Positions 60,451 through 64,000 of a stretch of DNA of 64,000 nt are shown here, piece after piece. How positions within the stretch are numbered: the first letter of the stretch is position 1; the number at the start of each line of letters is the position of its first letter. The position numbers and the translations under genes were made by a program. This DNA is from DATFDN01 sp963767645 (lineage in GTDB: Bacteria > Pseudomonadota > Alphaproteobacteria > Acetobacterales > Acetobacteraceae), in contig CAVYEW010000006.1 of assembly GCA_963767645.1 (NCBI GenBank), positions 61,395-125,394 of the forward strand. Reading direction: 5' to 3'. Below the pieces are notes generated by a model. The model was given only the letters and a program-made list of their open reading frames with translations, had not been told where the DNA came from and ran no database searches.

Positions 60451-61235
60451 CCCGGCTTGCGCGCCAGATAGAGCCATTCGGCGCGCAGCAGCCCGTAGCT
60501 TGGCTCCAGCTCGGGCGGCAGGCGGAAGGTCTCGACCGCGAACCCCGCCGCCGCCAAACGGTCGGCGAAGTCGAGGCCGTAGTAGCGCTTGTGGTCGGGC
60601 GCGGAGAAATGCACCTCGCGCTCGGCCGGATCGGTGATCGCCGGATTCTCATAGGTCTCGCGGCGCGAGGCGTTGATCGGCACGGTCAGCAGGGCGAGGC
60701 CGCCTGGGACGAGGATGCGGAACAGCTCGCGCATCGCCGCGCGGTCGTCCGGGATGTGCTCCAGCACGTGATGCGCCATCACCACGTCGTAGCTGGCGTC
60801 GGGCAGCGGGATGCTGGTGATGTCCAGGCGGTGCGTGACCCCTGGCTGATGGAGGTCTGCGGTCTCGTAGAGCCGGTTGCCGTGCATCTGCCGCTGCACC
60901 GTCTTCTCCGGCGCGAAGTGCAGGATGCGCTTGCCGGCGAGCCGGTCGCCGCTGCCTTCGGTGATCCAGAGATGCGCCAGCCGATGGCGCTCGCGCGAGC
61001 CGCAGGACGGGCAGCGCACGTCGCGGCGCGGCGGGCGGCCGACCGAGACGAACACGCCCTGATAGCGGCAGATCGGGCAGAGACGGGGCAGCCGGCGGCT
61101 GGTGAACTGGCCGGGGTCGCGCCACGCCGCGGCGAGCAGCCGGCGCAGGACGCGCAACCGGCTTGCCCGCTGCGGGATTGGCATGGGCGCGGGGCGCGCG
61201 GCGTTGCCGGCGGTCGTCGTGGCGTGCGGGCTCAT
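60447..61235 (-). CDS. Class I SAM-dependent methyltransferase with zinc-ribbon
   Basis: This gene encodes 262 residues. An N-terminal zinc ribbon CPIC...CPSCGSRERHR is followed by a Methyltransf_11 fold with HRLDITSIPLPDASYDVVMA, HHVLEHIPDD and FRILVPGGLALLTVP. The substrate is likely a sugar or lipid of the envelope, because the gene is coupled to a GT9 gene. An in-frame ATG also lies at MPIPQRAS. Confidence 0.82.
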   Translation of the reverse strand: MSPHATTTAGNAARPAPMPIPQRASRLRVLRRLLAAAWRDPGQFTSRRLPRLCPICRYQGVFVSVGRPPRRDVRCPSCGSRERHRLAHLWITEGSGDRLAGKRILHFAPEKTVQRQMHGNRLYETADLHQPGVTHRLDITSIPLPDASYDVVMAHHVLEHIPDDRAAMRELFRILVPGGLALLTVPINASRRETYENPAITDPAEREVHFSAPDHKRYYGLDFADRLAAAGFAVETFRLPPELEPSYGLLRAEWLYLARKPG

Positions 61236-61394
61236 CCGGGGCGGGATTACCAGCCGGGTCCGAGCGCGGCAATCGGCTGCCGCACAGGGTGATGCGGCAG
61301 CCGGCGTGATGGCGAAAGCTCAATGATATCAACGCCCCGAGCGCCATCCGTCTATCCTACAGCCGCCGACGGCCTCCCTTGCCTTGAGTTGCTT

Positions 61395-61415
61395 CAGTAT
61401 GATAACTACATACTG
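61395..61415. promoter_or_regulatory. Operator of the toxin-antitoxin pair
   Basis: CAGTATG at 61395-61401 and CATACTG at 61409-61415 form a perfect inverted repeat around the 7-base spacer ATAACTA. The last G is the first base of the GTG start codon of the toxin gene. It is well placed for autorepression by the winged-helix antitoxin. Confidence 0.7.
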
Positions 61416-61771
61416 TGACCGCGCAGCGTGACCCGACCCTCGATGTGCTTCTCGATCTCGACGGGCAGGTTCTCGTGGTGGACCCGGAGGGCGGCCACTG
61501 GGTCCGGTTCGTGGTGACGCGGGTGCCGGTGTCGCCGGAGAAGTCGCATGGCATCGACTACTCGCTCACGCTGCACGGCCCTGATGGCGAGCGGCTGGTC
61601 GGCTTCGACAACGCCCATCCGGTGGTACGGCAGAAGCGCGGCGACCCGCAGGACCATCGCCACCGGCTGCGGAGCATCCGGCCCTACGAGTACCGGGATG
61701 CGGCGACCCTGCTCGCTGACTTCTGGGAGGCCGTGGATGGAGTGTTGCGCGAGAGAGGAGTGATCCCATGA
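61415..61771 (+). CDS. tumE: TumE-type toxin (DUF6516)
   Basis: This gene encodes 118 residues from the GTG at 61415. DVLLDLDGQVLVVDPEGGHW, SPEKSHGIDYSLTLHGPDGE, LVGFDNAHPV and HRHRLRSIRPYEYRDAATLL are the DUF6516 pattern, named TumE in toxin-antitoxin collections. It overlaps the downstream helix-turn-helix gene by four bases. The biochemical target is not established. Part of the mobile right edge of the window. Confidence 0.78.
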   Translation: MTAQRDPTLDVLLDLDGQVLVVDPEGGHWVRFVVTRVPVSPEKSHGIDYSLTLHGPDGERLVGFDNAHPVVRQKRGDPQDHRHRLRSIRPYEYRDAATLLADFWEAVDGVLRERGVIP

Positions 61772-62145
61772 CCACCTTGAAGGTCGGCATCGCGAGCTAC
61801 GAGGAGATGAAGGCGCGCACCATGGCCGTGGCATGCGGCGAGCGGCGCGTCAAAGCCGACGAGCCTAAGGTCTGGTTCACTTCGACTGAGTCGTTTGCCA
61901 AGGTGCTTTCTGCGGGCAACCGCGAACTGCTGCGCATCATTGCCGAGAAAGCGCCCGGCTCGCTCGACGAGCTGGCGCGAATCACTGGCAAGGCGAAATC
62001 GAATCTGTCGCGTACACTGCGGACGATGGAAGGCTACGGCCTAGTCCGCCTCGAACGCGGCGAGCGGGGGCGGATCACGCCCAAGGTGACGCACGATCGC
62101 GTGGAGTTGGACCTGCCGCTGACCCTGTCGCGCAAGGCGAGCTGA
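61768..62145 (+). CDS. HVO_A0114-type winged-helix antitoxin
   Basis: This gene encodes 125 residues. The C-terminal half EKAPGSLDELARITGKAKSN, LSRTLRTMEGYGLVRLERGE is a MarR-like winged helix. The N-terminal part (FTSTESFAKVLSAGNRELLR) matches the HVO_A0114 family, the usual partner of TumE. The start overlaps the toxin gene (ATGA), which implies coupled translation. It likely represses the pair through the palindrome at 61395. Confidence 0.8.
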   Translation: MTTLKVGIASYEEMKARTMAVACGERRVKADEPKVWFTSTESFAKVLSAGNRELLRIIAEKAPGSLDELARITGKAKSNLSRTLRTMEGYGLVRLERGERGRITPKVTHDRVELDLPLTLSRKAS

Positions 62146-62391
62146 GCGTGACTGCTTGGGCGCGAGCAGGCCGGACCGCAGCCAGCCCGTCAAGGCTGGC
62201 GCGTTCCGCGCCCCCGCTTCGCGGCTGCGGCCTTGACCGGCTGCCGCCGGCTCGGCGAGGCCTGCCAAGCGATCAAAGTTCGAAATGGGCGTTACCGCTC
62301 CCTTCCTCACGATCTTGCCGGGAGGGAGAAGGGCGTCGTCGGATAGACGTGGGCTGTTCGCCTGGAAGTCACCCGGCGCGATGCTGTCGGG

Positions 62392-62610
62392 ATGTCTCGA
62401 TCGCGCGTCAGCGTGGGCATTCTGCACGACGATCTCTACGTCCAGGTGGAGCCGTGGCCGCGCGCTGGTCGGCCGCCAAAGCACGATGTCGAGAATTGGG
62501 CCGTTACAGACGATTGGCCCAAGTACGTACGGATCACCGACGCTGAGCTCCACGTGTTCGAGGCATGGTTCGGCAACCTCTTCGATGAACTGTTCGGACC
62601 ATGCCGATGA
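62392..62610 (+). CDS. Small hypothetical protein upstream of the serine recombinase
   Basis: This frame of 72 residues opens MSRSRVSVGILHDDLYVQVE and ends VFEAWFGNLFDELFGPCR. Its acidic, aromatic-rich composition looks protein-like. It stops 21 bases before the recombinase start, so it could be a co-transcribed accessory. No family recognised. The 246 bases before it hold nothing recognisable. Confidence 0.45.
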   Translation: MSRSRVSVGILHDDLYVQVEPWPRAGRPPKHDVENWAVTDDWPKYVRITDAELHVFEAWFGNLFDELFGPCR

Positions 62611-62631
62611 TCTGACGGGGAGACACCTGCC

Positions 62632-64000
62632 ATGATCGTGCCGTTGCGCGCCGCCCTCTACCTGCGCGTCTCCACGGCGCGGCAGGCCGAGCATGATGTC
62701 TCGATTCCCGATCAGAAGCGGCAGGGCGAAGCCGATTGCGGCCGGCGCGGCTACCAGCTCGTCGAGACCTACGTGGAGCCAGGCGCATCCACGACAAACG
62801 ACCGCCGCCCGGAGTTCCAACGCATGATCGAGGCGGGCACGACCAAGCCCGCGCCGTTCGACATAGTCATCGTACACAGCTTCTCGCACTTCTTCCGCGA
62901 TCACTTCGAGCTTGAATTCTACGTCCGCAAGCTCGCTAAAAACGGCGTCAAGCTCGTCTCGATCATGCAGGAAATGGGTGACGACCCGGTGCACGTCATG
63001 ATGCGGCAGATCATGGCGCGGTTTGACGAGTACCAGTCCAAGGAAAACGCCAAGCACGTTCTCCGCGCATTGAACGAGAACGCGCGGCAGGGCTTCTGGA
63101 ACGGCTCTTTGCCGCCGATCGGCTATCGCGTCGTCGCCGCCAAGCAGCGTGGCGCGAAGGTCAAGAAGAAGCTCGAAATCGACCCGCTGCACGCGGACAC
63201 GATCCGGCTGATCTATCGGTTGGCCTTGGAAGGCGACGGAATGTCCGGGCCGATGGGCGTCAAGAACATCACTGCTTATCTCAACCACTACGCATGTTCA
63301 CCCGCGACGGCGGACGCTGGGGCATCGGCCAGATTTACCGCATCCTGACGCGACCGACGACCGGGAAGGGAGGACGGTATCGCTACTACACCTGCTCGAT
63401 CAAGGCGCGACAGGGCGAGACCGGCTGCAAGCGTCGGTCCATCCCGATGGAGAAGCTCCACAGCCTTGTTGCCGGGCACATTGCCGACCGCCTGCTCCAG
63501 CCGGAGCGGCTCGAGGCGAGTTCTGGCGTCCGTTCTGGACGCCGGCAGGAGCGCGCCGAGCGCCGCCGCGAGCATATCGCCGAGCTGAACAAGCGCGCAG
63601 TCGAGACCGATTTGCATCTCAAGCGGCTCTATGACGCAATTGAGGCCGGCGTCGCCGATCTCGACGGCCCAGCGCTGAAAGAGCGCATCGCAAGCCTCAA
63701 GGCGATCCGCGACCAGGCGCAGGCCGACGCCGAGCGCGGGGCGGCGATGTTGGAATCGTCAGCTGAGCATGCCGTCACGCCGCAAATGGTCCAGAAGTTC
63801 GCCAGGTCGCCGCGCGAGCGCATCAGGATCAATGGCGGCGGCTACCGTCGCGACCATCTCCGCGTGCTTGCCCAGCGCGTCGAGGTCGCAAACCGTGAGG
63901 TCCGCATCATCGGTTCGAAGAGCGATCTGCTTCAGACGTTCACTGCCGCTGCCGGCGCAAAGCCGGCTACCCGCGGCGTGCCCAGTTCTGTTCTGAACTG
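62632..64000 (+). pseudogene. Large serine recombinase, frameshifted and internally deleted
   Basis: The catalytic domain is intact at the start: RAALYLRVSTARQAEHDVSI with the nucleophile serine, then VIVHSFSHFFRDHFELEFYV. The recombinase domain begins with GFWNGSLPPIGYRVVAAKQR. At about 63290-63300 the frame shifts by one: the first frame stops at 63346-63348, while the other gives MFTRDGGRWGIGQIYRILTR. After LTRPT the text jumps to TGKGGRYRYYTC, so a segment with most of the zinc domain is missing. The C-terminal coiled coil runs open to the window edge. It was probably the integrase of a mobile element. Confidence 0.85.

Noticed and set aside
1..64000. tRNA, rRNA or CRISPR array
   Set aside because: I looked for T-loop-like GTTCRAxxC segments with matching arms and for regularly spaced short repeats and found none convincing; a covariance search would be decisive.

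Overview
The window is GC-rich and carries genes typical of Alphaproteobacteria: gapR (DUF2312), fliX, an EipB/DUF1849 periplasmic protein, DUF1244, DUF983, a DksA with a degenerate zinc finger, and an EF-G paralogue. Two branched-chain amino-acid type ABC operons and the general gene style suggest Rhodospirillales/Acetobacteraceae-like bacteria, but the family is an inference. No tRNA, rRNA or CRISPR array was seen.

Layout. 1-4700 is a graveyard of mobile DNA: a reverse transcriptase gene split by a complete IS66 element (728-3258, 14-bp inverted repeats, 8-bp target duplication AGTCGATG), a 119-bp direct repeat upstream of the RT, and a decayed copy of the livF 3' end. 4784-7236 holds a Tat-exported SDR oxidoreductase and an unrecognised exported protein. 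7342-14472 (minus strand) is one seven-gene, translationally coupled transporter operon that joins an iron-type binding protein/permease/ATPase to livHMGF. 14547-23421 (minus) is a surface-polysaccharide block: sulfotransferase, GT61, a two-domain glycosyltransferase, an accessory protein, GT4 and GT2. 23728-31045 has an HNH nuclease, a DUF2939 protein, a wrecked Baeyer-Villiger monooxygenase next to an IS110-type transposase, an NTF2-like secreted protein, pyruvate kinase, glycerate kinase, a DUF1244 protein and gapR.

31167-38329 (minus) holds an acyl-CoA synthetase, two tandem-duplicated coiled-coil genes and a complete livKHMGF operon. 38543-43000 has a frameshifted outer-membrane barrel gene, small membrane proteins, RNase D, a SnoaL-like protein and a Tn3 tnpR/tnpA relic. 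43002-49165 has aspS (with an apparent frameshift), an EipB homologue, a FadL-type porin and a LysR/MFS divergent pair. 48850-56325 looks like a collapsed tandem duplication (MFS - exported Ig-like protein - EF-G paralogue) with a DUF47-Pit phosphate cassette in its middle. 56445-58952 is a flagellar block (flgI, FlgJ-like, FlgN-like, divergent fliX) with a consensus sigma-54 promoter. 59103-61235 has dksA, GT9 and a methyltransferase. 61415-64000 has a TumE-type toxin-antitoxin pair and a broken large serine recombinase, so the right edge is again mobile DNA.

Many otherwise good genes, including essential aspS, carry single-base frame breaks. Some may be sequencing or assembly errors, so calls of 'pseudogene' for isolated single indels should be read with that in mind; the RT, monooxygenase, recombinase, barrel and 3'-fragment copies carry several lesions or truncations and are more securely dead.
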